Source: CAZDML01 sp964506645
GTDB lineage: Bacteria > Elusimicrobiota > Elusimicrobia > 2-01-FULL-59-12
Length of the DNA stretch: 64,000 nt
Direction of reading: 5' to 3'
Assembly (NCBI GenBank): GCA_964506645.1
Contig: CAZDML010000001.1
Location: 1-64,000, forward strand
A program made the position numbers and the translations under genes. The notes beneath the pieces were generated by a model. The model saw only the letters and a program-made list of their open reading frames with translations, searched no databases and was not told where the DNA came from. This document shows positions 18,009 through 27,192 of the stretch, piece after piece; position 1 is the stretch's first letter, and every line of letters starts with the position of its first letter.

Positions 18009-18441
18009 CCTGATCGAAATCCACATGGCCTCAGCCCATTTTCCCATCGGGCTTCTTATGTCCAGCGCGCTTTTTGACGTGTTGGGCAGGTGGCTCAAGA
18101 AACCCGAGTTACGAATTACATCCTATTGGATTCATCTATTCGGCGTCGCCGCCGGTATGGGGACGTTGCTTTTGGGACTCATCGGAAATCCGTTCTTAGA
18201 GGATACGGGGTGGATTCCGCTCTTCTGGAAAGATTATGGGAATCCCATGACAGACAAGATGGCTCGCCATGCCTGGACAGGCCTCTTGAGTCTCTTAATC
18301 TTCGCTTTGTCGGCTTTATGGAGAGTACGAAAGCATGATGAGTTCACGAACGGACAAGCCGTTGTCTATTGGGCTGTGACATTTGTCTCCGTCGGACTCC
18401 TTGGACTTGCGGGATATCTGGGCGCCCATGTGATGGATTAA
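17995..18441 (+). CDS. DUF2231-type membrane protein
   Basis: A 148-residue integral membrane protein with four hydrophobic segments. The N-terminus IHMASAHFPIGLLM is the hallmark of the DUF2231 family, which is common in copper and mercury resistance neighbourhoods but of unknown biochemical role. The His at HMASAHFP could be a metal or haem ligand. ATG 17995 lies within the end of the YHS gene, so the two are translationally coupled. Confidence 0.65.
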   Translation: MPKIDLIEIHMASAHFPIGLLMSSALFDVLGRWLKKPELRITSYWIHLFGVAAGMGTLLLGLIGNPFLEDTGWIPLFWKDYGNPMTDKMARHAWTGLLSLLIFALSALWRVRKHDEFTNGQAVVYWAVTFVSVGLLGLAGYLGAHVMD

Positions 18442-19013
18442 TGCCAAAGAATAATCTGCCCCTAAAGCCCATAGATGATCGTGTCGCTAAAGTCTTGCTG
18501 AAAAGCCGGGATCGGTTCGAGCGGTTTCTCACTCAACGCCTGAGAGACCCGGAGATCGCTCGGGATCTGCTCCAGGAAAGCCTGGTCCGCGCGATCACGA
18601 AGTCCCGGGGTCTACGGGATTCCGACCGCCTTGTCCCTTGGTTTTTCCAGATCCTCCGAAATGCCTTGATCGACTATTACCGAAATCACGCCGCACGAGT
18701 ACGACGCGATGAAGCCTTTCTTCGCAGCCTGGAGGAGACTGAAACTCGGAAGGCAGCCGGTCGTCGAATGCAAGAAGCAGTTTGTTCCTGTATGTCCGGA
18801 CTGTTGCCCTCCTTGAAACCCGAGTATGGAGATCTCATCCAGAAGGTGGATCTCGAAGAACGTTCTGTAACCGAAGTGGCCAGGGCGATGGATCTTAAGC
18901 CCAACAACGTGATGGTGAAACTTCACCGAGCGCGCCAAGCCCTCAAGAAAAGCCTTGAGCGTGCCTGTGGGTCCTGCGCGGAGCACGGTTGCCTGAATTG
19001 TTTCTGCCGCTAG
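18441..19013 (+). CDS. ECF sigma factor with Cys-rich C-terminal tail
   Basis: A 190-residue sigma-70 family factor, starting at ATG 18441 that overlaps the preceding TAA. Region 2 includes LRDPEIARDLLQESLVRA and WFFQILRNALIDYYRN. Region 4 is DLEERSVTEVARAMDLKPNN. The final residues CGSCAEHGCLNCFC form a cysteine-rich tail like those of CorE-type one-component metal-sensing sigma factors, which need no anti-sigma partner. Its position directly before the copper ATPase gene suggests it controls that gene. Metal sensing is inference. Confidence 0.75.
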   Translation: MPKNNLPLKPIDDRVAKVLLKSRDRFERFLTQRLRDPEIARDLLQESLVRAITKSRGLRDSDRLVPWFFQILRNALIDYYRNHAARVRRDEAFLRSLEETETRKAAGRRMQEAVCSCMSGLLPSLKPEYGDLIQKVDLEERSVTEVARAMDLKPNNVMVKLHRARQALKKSLERACGSCAEHGCLNCFCR

Positions 19014-19040
19014 TGTAAGGTTTGATCGGTCTGCTTCGTC
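19014..19040 (+). promoter_or_regulatory. possible ECF-type promoter for the copper ATPase gene
   Basis: TGTAAGG (19014-19020) followed 16 bases later by CGTC (19037-19040) resembles an ECF-sigma -35/-10 pair. It begins immediately after the stop of the Cys-tailed sigma gene and lies 49 bases before the ATPase start. A single occurrence makes this weak. Confidence 0.3.
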
Positions 19041-19051
19041 TCCTAGGGTGT

Positions 19052-19066
19052 AAGGGCGATGCCCTT
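19052..19066 (+). promoter_or_regulatory. perfect short inverted repeat in copper ATPase leader
   Basis: AAGGGC-GAT-GCCCTT is a perfect 6-bp dyad with a 3-base centre, in the leader just before the ribosome binding site AAAGGAGA (19077-19084). It could be an operator or a small RNA hairpin. There is no T run after it, so it is unlikely to be a terminator. Confidence 0.35.
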
Positions 19067-19088
19067 CCGCTATAAAAAGGAGATATTT

Positions 19089-21482
19089 ATGAGCGAATCG
19101 TGCTGCAGTGTCAAAGAAAAAGAGCAGTCTTGCTGCAAAGGAAACCAGTCTGTTATGGATCACTCGCATCACACTTTAGTCAAGCCGACGGTCAAGGACC
19201 CGGTTTGTGGAATGGATGTCCACCCGGATGATGCTGGCGGCGGCAGCTATTCCTATAAGAACCAGACTTTTTACTTTTGCAGCCCGAGCTGCCGTGAGAA
19301 GTTCAAGAAGCACCCGGTAAAGTACGTTGCCGAGTCAAGGCCTTCGGCACCCGCAACCTCGGATGCCGCAATCTATACCTGTCCCATGCATCCGGAGGTC
19401 CGCCGGCAGGGCCCCGGCTCCTGTCCGATCTGTGGGATGGCGCTTGAGCCGGTAATCGTTACGGCAGAAGAGCAGCCAAACCACGAGCTCATCGATATGA
19501 CACGGCGCTTTTGGACAAGCGCGGCTTTGTCAGCTCCGTTGTTTGTAATGGCCATGGCTGAGATGTTTATGGGGCAGGGTTCCAGTCATTTTTTCTCCAG
19601 TACATGGGCGAGTTGGATTCAGGTTGCCTTGGCAACGCCGGTTGTGTTGTGGGGCGGCCGGCCGTTTTTTGTTCGCGGTTGGGCTTCCATCGTGAACCGC
19701 AGCCCGAACATGTTTACCTTGATTGCGTTGGGGACCGGAGCGGCCTACCTTTATAGTCTCATAGCCATCTTGTTTCCCGGGTTGTTTCCGGAATCATTTC
19801 GAGGGCATGGCGGTCGGATCGGGCTTTATTTTGAGGCTGCTGCCGTCATCACAACCCTGGTGTTATTGGGGCAGGTGCTCGAACTGCGCGCTCGGCAACA
19901 GACTTCTGGCGCGATCAAAGCGCTTCTCGGCTTATCTCCCAAGACGGCGCGTCGCGTAAACCCCGATGGGTCGGAAGAAGAAATTTCGTTAGAACAGGTT
20001 CACGTCGGTGATATCCTGAGAATCCGTCCCGGCGAAAAGATCCCGGTCGATGGCGTCGTAACAGAAGGTTCGAGCTCCGTTGATGAATCCATGATCAGCG
20101 GCGAGCCCATCCCCGTAGAGAAGAAGGCCGGGGACCGAGTGACGGGCGCAACGATGAATGGGACGGGCAGTCTCCTGATGCGAGCCGAACGCGTAGGTCA
20201 GGAAACGCTCCTGGCACAAATCGTCCAAATGGTCAGCCAGGCGCAGCGAAGCCGCGCGCCCATCCAGAGGCTCGTCGATGTTGTTTCTTCCTATTTTGTA
20301 CTGGTTGTGCTCGCGGTGGCTGTTCTTACCTTCGTTGTCTGGGCTCTATGGGGTCCTGAGCCGAGGATGGCACACGCCCTCGTTAATGCCGTGGCAGTCC
20401 TTATCATCGCCTGTCCTTGCGCTCTGGGCCTAGCCACTCCAATGTCGATCATGGTCGGTACCGGCAAGGGTGCCACCGCCGGTGTCTTGATCAAAAACGC
20501 CGAGGCGCTCGAGATCATGGCCAAGGTCGATACACTTGTGGTGGATAAGACCGGAACACTGACCGAGGGCAAGCCTCGCCTCACCACCATCGTTCCGCTC
20601 GAACCGTGGTCAGAAACCGATTTCTTGCGACTTGCGGCCAGCGTTGAACAAGCCAGTGAGCATCCGCTAGCCGCCGCGATTGTTCAAGGAGCACAGCAGA
20701 AAGAAATTGTTCTTTCCAAAGCGAGCCGTTTTGAATCGGTGACTGGAAAAGGAGTCCGAGGTGTCGTGGAAGGCAAGGTTGTGACCATGGGGAACGCCAA
20801 ATTCGTCGGCGATTGGAGCGGCTCCGCTGAAACACTCCGGAATAAAGCTGAAGAATTCAGACGCGAAGGCCAAACGGTCATATTCGTAACAGTGGACGAA
20901 AAGCCGGCAGGAATTTTAGGCGTCTCTGATCCGATCAAGACAACGACGCCGGAAGCCATTCGGCAACTTCACGCTGAAGGAATTCGCGTTGTCATGCTGA
21001 CCGGCGACAATAAGACAACAGCCGAGGCGGTCGCAAAGAAGTTATCGATTGATGAGGTGGAGGCGGACGTCCTGCCCGATCAAAAAGGCGAAAAAGTGAA
21101 GAAGTTTCAAGCCGCCGGCCACATTGTGGCGATGGCGGGAGACGGCATCAACGACGCGCCGGCACTCGCACAGGCGCAGGTAGGAATCGCCATGGGAACC
21201 GGGACAGACGTGGCCATGGAAAGCGCAGGCGTGACGCTCGTCAAAGGCGACCTTCGCGGCATCGCGAAGGCGCTACGTCTTAGCCGCGCCACCATGCGAA
21301 ACATTCGGCAAAACCTGTTCTTCGCATTCATCTACAACGTCCTTGGCATTCCCATAGCGGCGGGTGTTCTCTACCCCTTCTTTGGCTTGCTTTTGAGTCC
21401 GATGATCGCCAGCGCCGCGATGAGTTTGAGTTCCGTTTCAGTGATTGCGAATGCTCTTCGACTTCGGAAAGTAGCGCTTTGA
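19089..21482 (+). CDS. Cu(I)/Ag(I)-type P1B ATPase with YHS and HMBD domains
   Basis: A 797-residue pump that exports Cu(I) or Ag(I) across the inner membrane using ATP. Start ATG 19089 follows AAAGGAGA. The N-terminus has a Cys/His tail (SCCSVKEKEQSCCKG), a YHS domain (about 35-80), then a heavy-metal-binding domain (YTCPMHPEV, CPICGMALEP). Key motifs: CPC at 442-444, phosphorylation motif DKTGT at Asp486, SEHPLAAA, GDGINDAP, FIYN and MSLSS in the last membrane helices, the pattern of Cu(I) transporters. No HMA domain is present. Confidence 0.92.
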   Translation: MSESCCSVKEKEQSCCKGNQSVMDHSHHTLVKPTVKDPVCGMDVHPDDAGGGSYSYKNQTFYFCSPSCREKFKKHPVKYVAESRPSAPATSDAAIYTCPMHPEVRRQGPGSCPICGMALEPVIVTAEEQPNHELIDMTRRFWTSAALSAPLFVMAMAEMFMGQGSSHFFSSTWASWIQVALATPVVLWGGRPFFVRGWASIVNRSPNMFTLIALGTGAAYLYSLIAILFPGLFPESFRGHGGRIGLYFEAAAVITTLVLLGQVLELRARQQTSGAIKALLGLSPKTARRVNPDGSEEEISLEQVHVGDILRIRPGEKIPVDGVVTEGSSSVDESMISGEPIPVEKKAGDRVTGATMNGTGSLLMRAERVGQETLLAQIVQMVSQAQRSRAPIQRLVDVVSSYFVLVVLAVAVLTFVVWALWGPEPRMAHALVNAVAVLIIACPCALGLATPMSIMVGTGKGATAGVLIKNAEALEIMAKVDTLVVDKTGTLTEGKPRLTTIVPLEPWSETDFLRLAASVEQASEHPLAAAIVQGAQQKEIVLSKASRFESVTGKGVRGVVEGKVVTMGNAKFVGDWSGSAETLRNKAEEFRREGQTVIFVTVDEKPAGILGVSDPIKTTTPEAIRQLHAEGIRVVMLTGDNKTTAEAVAKKLSIDEVEADVLPDQKGEKVKKFQAAGHIVAMAGDGINDAPALAQAQVGIAMGTGTDVAMESAGVTLVKGDLRGIAKALRLSRATMRNIRQNLFFAFIYNVLGIPIAAGVLYPFFGLLLSPMIASAAMSLSSVSVIANALRLRKVAL

Positions 21483-21502
21483 CGCATGGAATCACAAAAA
21501 CC

Positions 21503-21531
21503 TTGCAGTCACGGGGAAGCGGTGGTATAAA
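21503..21531 (+). promoter_or_regulatory. possible sigma-70 promoter before small exported protein/RND operon
   Basis: TTGCAG (21503-21508), a 17-base spacer and TATAAA (21526-21531) match a housekeeping promoter well. Transcription would begin about 21538, almost at the ATG at 21539. So either the message is leaderless or the true promoter lies elsewhere and AAAGGTG is the ribosome site. Confidence 0.35.
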
Positions 21532-21538
21532 GGTGAAG

Positions 21539-21796
21539 ATGCGTAAGTGGATTTTCCTTGCCTTGACTGTATTCGTGCTTTCCGATGCTTGGGCTGATGC
21601 CAAAGAAGCGGGTTGCATGGATCATGCCTGCCCTCAAGCCTGTCATAGCGTCTGCCAGACGCATCTCACAGCTGATAAAGCCCCGGCTGTAGCTGTTGTT
21701 ATGCCTCCTGTACACGGAATCGTCGTGGGTGACGTGCAAATGCCGCGACAGCTTTTCGTTAAATTCCTCTTCCGGCCTCCTAAAGCTTCCGTCTAA
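21539..21796 (+). CDS. small exported Cys/His protein, front of RND operon
   Basis: An 85-residue protein with a signal peptide (1-20, ends AWA-DAKE). A compact Cys/His cluster follows (CMDHACPQACHSVCQTH), then a Pro-rich hydrophobic tail ending FRPPKASV. It begins the TolC-RND operon. It shares only architecture, not obvious sequence, with the proteins at 11454 and 27193. The Cys/His cluster suggests metal binding, but the function is unknown. Confidence 0.45.
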   Translation: MRKWIFLALTVFVLSDAWADAKEAGCMDHACPQACHSVCQTHLTADKAPAVAVVMPPVHGIVVGDVQMPRQLFVKFLFRPPKASV

Positions 21797-21878
21797 CTTC
21801 CTTCAGCATTTAATACTCGCTGTTTAGGTCTTAGATAGTTTCTTGTCCCGCGAAAAGCGTGATGAGAAAGGAGAGTCC

Positions 21879-23129
21879 ATGAATCGATTTATTGCTTTGC
21901 TATTTCTGTTCGTTTTAAGCGCTCCCACTGTTCACGCGGAAAGCGCGACATATACATTGGCCGACCTTGTGGTGCGGGCAAAACGCAACGCTCCGCTGGT
22001 CGCCGCACAACAGTCTCGTGTCGAAGAAAAACGGCTTTCCGCTATTCAGGCGCGGACCTGGCCCGGTCTGTCTATAGACGTTGCCGGTGGGCAACGCAAA
22101 CAAGGTGAGGAATCGGGGCCCCGATTCGAAGCCGCCATCCGGCAACTTTTGCCGCTTTTAGGAAAAGAACGATTAGGCGGCGCCTTGCTCGGGCTGGAAT
22201 CAGAGCTCTGGCAGCGGCGCGTGTCGCTTTCCGAGGCCGCGCTTACACAGCAGGTGATCCAGTTGGCCTACGACTATACAACCGATAAGCGTAAGGCCGA
22301 TTTCACACAGGACCGCCGCAAGCGTTTTGAGTTGCTGGAAGCTTACATGGCAGGACGGGTGTTCGCTTCGCCGCAACGTAAAACAGAGATTCGTATTGTT
22401 CGCAACCGTCTAAATAATCTGAAGGCGGATGCCATACAGACCGCGGCCGATAAGAAAGCCGCCTTCGAAGCTTTGCAGGTTTTCGTGCCATTGGATGCCC
22501 CCGGTGAACCTGCTATTGAAACGCCATGGCTAAAAGGAACGTCTCCACTCCTTGCGGAACCGTTACTGGCTAAGGCCAACGAGCGAAACGCCGATCTTCT
22601 TGCTCAGAAATCCGCAGTGGAAGCGTCTCAAATCGAACAAACTCTGGCCCGGAGAAACCGGTGGCCGGATCCTTCTTTGATTGTCTCCTACGATCAGGCC
22701 AAGGCGGCCGATACGGAAAAGAATTACGGACTTGGCCTTGGGCTAGCGCTTCCAGCTTGGAACGGAAATCGCGCCGCGATCAAGAGCTTGGAGATAAGGA
22801 AAACAGCGGAAGAACGGCTTCTCGCGTACCAGAAGCAGCAGGTCTCCGCTGAGCTGGCTAGGGCGCTGAACGCCTATGAAGCCGCCAGGCAGAAGGTCCA
22901 GACATACTCCCCGAAAACCATCGAAGAGTTATCCGCCCAACTTCAAGAGACCGAAGCAGGATTTCGCAAAGGCCAGGTGGATCTATTGACGTTCCTCGAG
23001 TTGGATGGATCGGCGGCAGATTTATTTGCGCAGGTTGTTGATGCGCAGTTGGCGCTCGTCAGCGCTTTGAACGAAATATGGCGTTTGAGTGGTGAGCAGA
23101 ATGTGCTCGATCAGCTCGGATCTTATTAG
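21879..23129 (+). CDS. TolC-family outer-membrane efflux channel
   Basis: A 416-residue outer-membrane factor. Start ATG 21879 has AAAGGAGAG upstream; the frame is open from 21843. The signal peptide ends VHA-ESAT, and the mature part begins with TLADLVVRAKRNAPLVAAQQ, the usual start of these proteins. Long amphipathic helices occupy about 110-250 and 290-400. It should form the exit duct for the pump encoded 9 bases downstream. No adaptor gene lies between them. Confidence 0.85.
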   Translation: MNRFIALLFLFVLSAPTVHAESATYTLADLVVRAKRNAPLVAAQQSRVEEKRLSAIQARTWPGLSIDVAGGQRKQGEESGPRFEAAIRQLLPLLGKERLGGALLGLESELWQRRVSLSEAALTQQVIQLAYDYTTDKRKADFTQDRRKRFELLEAYMAGRVFASPQRKTEIRIVRNRLNNLKADAIQTAADKKAAFEALQVFVPLDAPGEPAIETPWLKGTSPLLAEPLLAKANERNADLLAQKSAVEASQIEQTLARRNRWPDPSLIVSYDQAKAADTEKNYGLGLGLALPAWNGNRAAIKSLEIRKTAEERLLAYQKQQVSAELARALNAYEAARQKVQTYSPKTIEELSAQLQETEAGFRKGQVDLLTFLELDGSAADLFAQVVDAQLALVSALNEIWRLSGEQNVLDQLGSY

Positions 23130-23138
23130 GAGACCTTT

Positions 23139-26100
23139 ATGAACCGATTAATGCAGTGGACGCTGAAAAACCGACTCACCGTCATTCTCTTTTTCGCACT
23201 GGCCTCAGGCCTTGGCTTTTATTCCATGGGCCATCTCGCGATTGATGCAGTTCCCGAGATCACGCCGGTGCAGGTCATGGTCAATACGAAAACAGGGGCG
23301 CTGGATCCGGAGCAGATTGAAAAGACCGTTACGTTCCCGATTGAGACGGACATGAGCGGTATTGCGCATGTCAAAGAAGTTCGGTCGCTTTCTAAATACG
23401 GATTGTCCCAGGTCATTGTCATCTTCATGGACGGCACAGATATTTACTGGGCCAGACAGCAAATCTCTGAACGGTTGCAAGGCATCCGCGGCGAAATCCC
23501 GGACGGTCTCACGCCAACACTCGCCCCGATTTCAACGGGCTTAAGCGAAATCGTCATGTATACCCTGCTTCCTAAGAAAGGGACTGACTTAGCGGCAAAA
23601 CCCGAAAAAGATCGCTTACTCTATCTTCGGACGCTGCAGGATTTTGTCGTTGCCCCCTACCTCAAACGATCCGTGAAAAATGTCGCCGAAGTCGACACCA
23701 CCGGCGGATTCAAGAAAGAAATCCATATCGAAATTCACCCCGAACGACTAGACGACTACGGTCTAAGCATGGAGCAAGTCGCAGAACGACTTGAAGGGCT
23801 TGGGGAGAACGTCGGCGGAGGCTACATTCAACCCAAGGGCCGTCAAATCATTGTCCGCGCGTCGGGCCGGTTGATGAACTTAGATGAAATACGCAACCTT
23901 CCGGTGAAGCTGGATGTCGGTGGGCGAGCGGTTCCGCTATCGCGGATCGCAGATGTGCGGGACGATTATACGCCGCGCATGGGCGGCGCGACGGTCGATG
24001 GGGAAGAAGCGGTACTTGGAACGGTCTTGATGCTATCGGGCGCCAACTCTCGGGAAGTGTCGCTGGATGCCGAGGCCGCTTTAAAAGAGGCTCCTTTGCC
24101 CGAGGATGTGGAAATCCAGCTCCTTTATACGCGAAGTTTTCTCGTCAATGCGACGCTCAAAACGGTATCTAAGAGTCTCTTGGAAGGCGCGGCGCTTGTG
24201 ATCGTGGTTCTGCTCCTGATTCTAGGGAACGTCCGCGCGGCGCTCCTGGTCTCTCTGGCCATTCCGCTTTCGATGCTATTCGGAGCGATCGGAATGAAGT
24301 GGTTCGGCCTCTCCGCCAGCCTCATGAGCCTCGGAGCTATCGACTTCGGCCTCTTGGTGGATGGCGCTGTCGTCATGATTGAGAACTCGCTTCGCCGCTT
24401 GGAAGAGCATCGCGGGGCACTAACGAAAGAAGCCAAGCTTGCGTTGATTTTGGATGCCGCTCAAGAAGTGGTCAAGCCGGTGACGTTGGGCTTGGCCATC
24501 ATCATGCTGGTCTATGTTCCCATTCTTTCCTTAGAAGGTATCGAAGGAAAGCTATATCACCCCATGGCGATGACCGTCATTATGGCGCTCGGCGCATCGC
24601 TCTTGGTCGCGGTGCTCTTAATGCCCGTAGTGGCCTATCTCTACCTTAAAGCTCCGTCGTCCGGCCATGTCCAGGAGACGCGATTCTTTCTGCTCTTGAA
24701 GAAGGTGTATACCCCGGTGTTGGATTGGGGCTTGCGCCACCGGGCGTTGACCGTCACGCCGACGGTGCTTTTGTTTATCGGCGCATTATGGGTATTTCAC
24801 AGGATGGGGGCCGATTTTATGCCGCCTTTGGATGAAGGCGATTTAGTCGTCAATCTGACTCGGGCCTCCGATATCGGTGTTGACGCATCGCTTGCCATGC
24901 AGCGAACGAGCGACCGCATTTTGGCCGAATTCCCGGAAGTGGAGCGAGTGTTTTCTCGGATCGGAACACCTGAGTCGGCGACGGATCCCATGGGAGTCCA
25001 TTTATCCGATACCTTCGTGATGCTGAAAAAAGATCGATCCGCTTGGCCGGTTGCACCGGACGGCAAAAAAAGAACGAAAGCCGATCTTTATGAAGCGATG
25101 AAAAAGGCTCTCGAGGAAAAGACGCCGGAACAAGAGGTCAATGAGAATCAGCCGATCGAAATGCGCTTCAGCGAAATTCTCGAAGGCAGCCGTGCCGATG
25201 TGACGCTGCGAATTTACGGCAAGGACCTGGATACGTTGATCGGTCTTTTGAACCAGTCCATCGACGTTTTGAAAGAGATTCCTGGCGTTGATGAGGTGGA
25301 AATGGATGCTCTGACGGCATTGCGGAAAAGCCCGGTTCTGACCGCGCGGCCCAATTACGCGGCCATTGCACGATACGGCCTCGACATTCACCGCGTGACC
25401 CGGCTCTTGGAAGTCGCCATGGGCGGTAAAGAAGTTGGCAGCTTTTATGAAGAGCAATGGCGTTTTCCAATTGTGATGCGCGTCGAAGAGGAACATCGTG
25501 AAAACATCGACACGATTAAATCGCTCCCGGTAGGATTACCTGACGGTGGAACAATTCCATTGAAGGATGTGGTGGACTTCAAGCTGCAGGATGAGGTCAC
25601 TACGATCGCGCATGATTATTCTCAACGCTATGCAGCGATTGCCATATTTCTAAAAGGGCGCGATATCAGCAGTTTTGTAAAGGACGCCCGCGAAGCCATT
25701 GATGCCAAGTTGAAAGTTCCGGATGGTTACCGAATCAGTTGGGGCGGCCAATTTAAAAATCTTGAACGTGCGAAGCGTCGACTAGCACTCATTGTGCCGG
25801 TCATTCTCATTGCCATCTTCTTGATTCTATGGAAAGCCTTCGGCGTCATGCGCCAGGCAGTTCTTGTCTTCACGACAATTCCGCTGGCGATGACGGGCGG
25901 TATTTTTGCTTTGGCGCTGCGCGACATCCCAATGAGCGTATCGGCTTCTGTCGGTTTCATTGCCCTAATGGGTATCGCGATCTTAAATGGCATGGTGCTC
26001 GTCACATTCTTCAATCAACTACGGCAAAAGGGAATGGATGCCACCCAGTCAGCTCGTGAAGGAGCGCTTGTTCGTTTGAGGCCTGTGGCCATGACGGCGC

Positions 26101-26291
26101 TTGTCGCTAGCCTGGGGTTTGTGCCGATGGCGCTGAATACAGGTATCGGCGCCGAAGTCCAGCGGCCGCTCGCAACGGTCGTGATCGGAGGATTGATCAC
26201 CTCGACTTTGCTGACGCTGGTCGTCCTTCCGGTGGTTTATCCGTGGCTCGGAAAGAAGTGGAAAGAGGAAGAAGAGGAGGTCGAGTTATGA
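23139..26291 (+). CDS. HME-RND heavy-metal efflux pump (CzcA/CusA family)
   Basis: A 1050-residue inner-membrane proton-driven exporter with the RND layout of 12 transmembrane helices and two large periplasmic loops. The TM4 motif DFGLLVDGAVVMIENSL (Asp402, Asp408) is of the CzcA-like HME type. NRLTVILF at the N-terminus and ILNGMVLVTF near residue 950 are typical. It follows a TolC gene and overlaps the P-II-like gene (stop 26289-26291). The substrate cannot be fixed from sequence; zinc/cobalt-type or copper-type metals are candidates. Confidence 0.9.
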   Translation: MNRLMQWTLKNRLTVILFFALASGLGFYSMGHLAIDAVPEITPVQVMVNTKTGALDPEQIEKTVTFPIETDMSGIAHVKEVRSLSKYGLSQVIVIFMDGTDIYWARQQISERLQGIRGEIPDGLTPTLAPISTGLSEIVMYTLLPKKGTDLAAKPEKDRLLYLRTLQDFVVAPYLKRSVKNVAEVDTTGGFKKEIHIEIHPERLDDYGLSMEQVAERLEGLGENVGGGYIQPKGRQIIVRASGRLMNLDEIRNLPVKLDVGGRAVPLSRIADVRDDYTPRMGGATVDGEEAVLGTVLMLSGANSREVSLDAEAALKEAPLPEDVEIQLLYTRSFLVNATLKTVSKSLLEGAALVIVVLLLILGNVRAALLVSLAIPLSMLFGAIGMKWFGLSASLMSLGAIDFGLLVDGAVVMIENSLRRLEEHRGALTKEAKLALILDAAQEVVKPVTLGLAIIMLVYVPILSLEGIEGKLYHPMAMTVIMALGASLLVAVLLMPVVAYLYLKAPSSGHVQETRFFLLLKKVYTPVLDWGLRHRALTVTPTVLLFIGALWVFHRMGADFMPPLDEGDLVVNLTRASDIGVDASLAMQRTSDRILAEFPEVERVFSRIGTPESATDPMGVHLSDTFVMLKKDRSAWPVAPDGKKRTKADLYEAMKKALEEKTPEQEVNENQPIEMRFSEILEGSRADVTLRIYGKDLDTLIGLLNQSIDVLKEIPGVDEVEMDALTALRKSPVLTARPNYAAIARYGLDIHRVTRLLEVAMGGKEVGSFYEEQWRFPIVMRVEEEHRENIDTIKSLPVGLPDGGTIPLKDVVDFKLQDEVTTIAHDYSQRYAAIAIFLKGRDISSFVKDAREAIDAKLKVPDGYRISWGGQFKNLERAKRRLALIVPVILIAIFLILWKAFGVMRQAVLVFTTIPLAMTGGIFALALRDIPMSVSASVGFIALMGIAILNGMVLVTFFNQLRQKGMDATQSAREGALVRLRPVAMTALVASLGFVPMALNTGIGAEVQRPLATVVIGGLITSTLLTLVVLPVVYPWLGKKWKEEEEEVEL

Positions 26292-26617
26292 AAGAGATCA
26301 AAGCGATCATTCAGCCCCAAGTGCTGGATCAGGTATTAGAGGCCCTCCACGCCGTGCCCGGCATCCCCGGCTGCACGGTATCCCGTGTTGAAGGCTATGC
26401 GCGGAGTTCCAACAAGGAAGGAGATGGACGTATGGCCACGTCAGCCGAGCGAGTGAAACTTGAGTTGGTCGTTCCAGATAAAATGGTCGAGAAAATAGTT
26501 GGGCTGATTCATGTCAATGCCAAAACGGGACACAAAGGAGACGGCAAGATTTTCATCATCGAAACAAAAGATGCGCTGGCCATTCGCACCGGTGAGCGAG
26601 GCGAAAAGGCACTATAG
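26288..26617 (+). CDS. P-II-like protein of the metal-pump-associated group
   Basis: A 109-residue GlnB-fold protein starting at ATG 26288 within the end of the pump gene. It keeps the B-loop TGHKGDGKIF and the beginning MKEIKAIIQPQVLDQVLEAL (kept to motif length). The T-loop region is altered and lacks the uridylylated Tyr of true GlnB. A P-II subgroup encoded beside HME-RND pumps is known (PII-NG), and this gene fits it. It probably regulates pump activity or responds to a small effector. Confidence 0.75.
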   Translation: MKEIKAIIQPQVLDQVLEALHAVPGIPGCTVSRVEGYARSSNKEGDGRMATSAERVKLELVVPDKMVEKIVGLIHVNAKTGHKGDGKIFIIETKDALAIRTGERGEKAL

Positions 26618-26658
26618 AGCTTCTGGAAACGTGCCTCAGAAAAGGAGAGTTCTCGTTA

Positions 26659-27087
26659 ATGATCATAATAGTCGCGGTATCCTTTATCCTAGCTATGCCT
26701 GTATTCGCTGCTCCGAACTTGGCCAACAAATCGTCAATTTCACTGGAAGGCGAAATCGTAGATATAGCCTGCTTTACGGGGCATCGAGTACCGAGTTCGA
26801 AACATCCCAAGTGCACGAAGTCCTGTTTGATGGATGGAACTCCTATCGGACTTCTGGCGGGTGATGATTTATATCTCTTGTTAGAAGATAGCGGAAATTC
26901 GAAGGCCTATCAGACTTTAAAGCAGGCCGCCACCGAACGAGTCAAAACCAGAGGTATCGCTTCGAGACGCGGCGGCTTGCGAACGTTGACGGTGCAGGAG
27001 GTGACCATCCTAAAGGAAGCCGTTTCAGGATGCACCGAACAGGTTGATCCTGTAGCGCCTGAGGCCGGATATTGCGGCGGTTCGTGA
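26659..27087 (+). CDS. exported small Cys-containing protein
   Basis: A 142-residue exported protein. Signal peptide residues 1-18 end VFA-APN. The mature part reads GEIVDIACFTGHR, HPKCTKSCLMDG and GLLAGDDLYLLLED, a pattern seen in a family of small periplasmic beta-barrel (OB-like) proteins of unknown role. The four to five cysteines and the conserved His could bind metal. It lies between the P-II gene and the second RND operon. The function is unknown. Confidence 0.45.
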   Translation: MIIIVAVSFILAMPVFAAPNLANKSSISLEGEIVDIACFTGHRVPSSKHPKCTKSCLMDGTPIGLLAGDDLYLLLEDSGNSKAYQTLKQAATERVKTRGIASRRGGLRTLTVQEVTILKEAVSGCTEQVDPVAPEAGYCGGS

Positions 27088-27153
27088 GACAGGGATCATT
27101 TCCGAGCGCACCAATCTCCAAGTCCCATAAATGAATTGACCGCCGGGAAAATT

Positions 27154-27175
27154 CTGTTTACAGATGTTTGAACAG
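27154..27175 (+). promoter_or_regulatory. imperfect dyad, candidate operator of second RND operon
   Basis: CTGTTTACAGA/TGTTTGAACAG forms a 22-bp dyad with outer arms CTGTT/AACAG and 8 of 11 matches. It overlaps a possible -35 TTTACA (27157-27162), with TAAACT 17 bases downstream (27180-27185), 18 bases before the first gene of the operon. Confidence 0.4.
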
Positions 27176-27192
27176 TAGGTAAACTTATCTTA

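Noticed and set aside
27157..27170. CopY/BlaI-type operator (TACANNTGTA) reading of ACAGATGT
   Set aside because: Only the inner ACANNTGT agrees; the flanking T and A of the box do not, and no CopY/BlaI-like gene is in the window. Kept only as an unspecified dyad.
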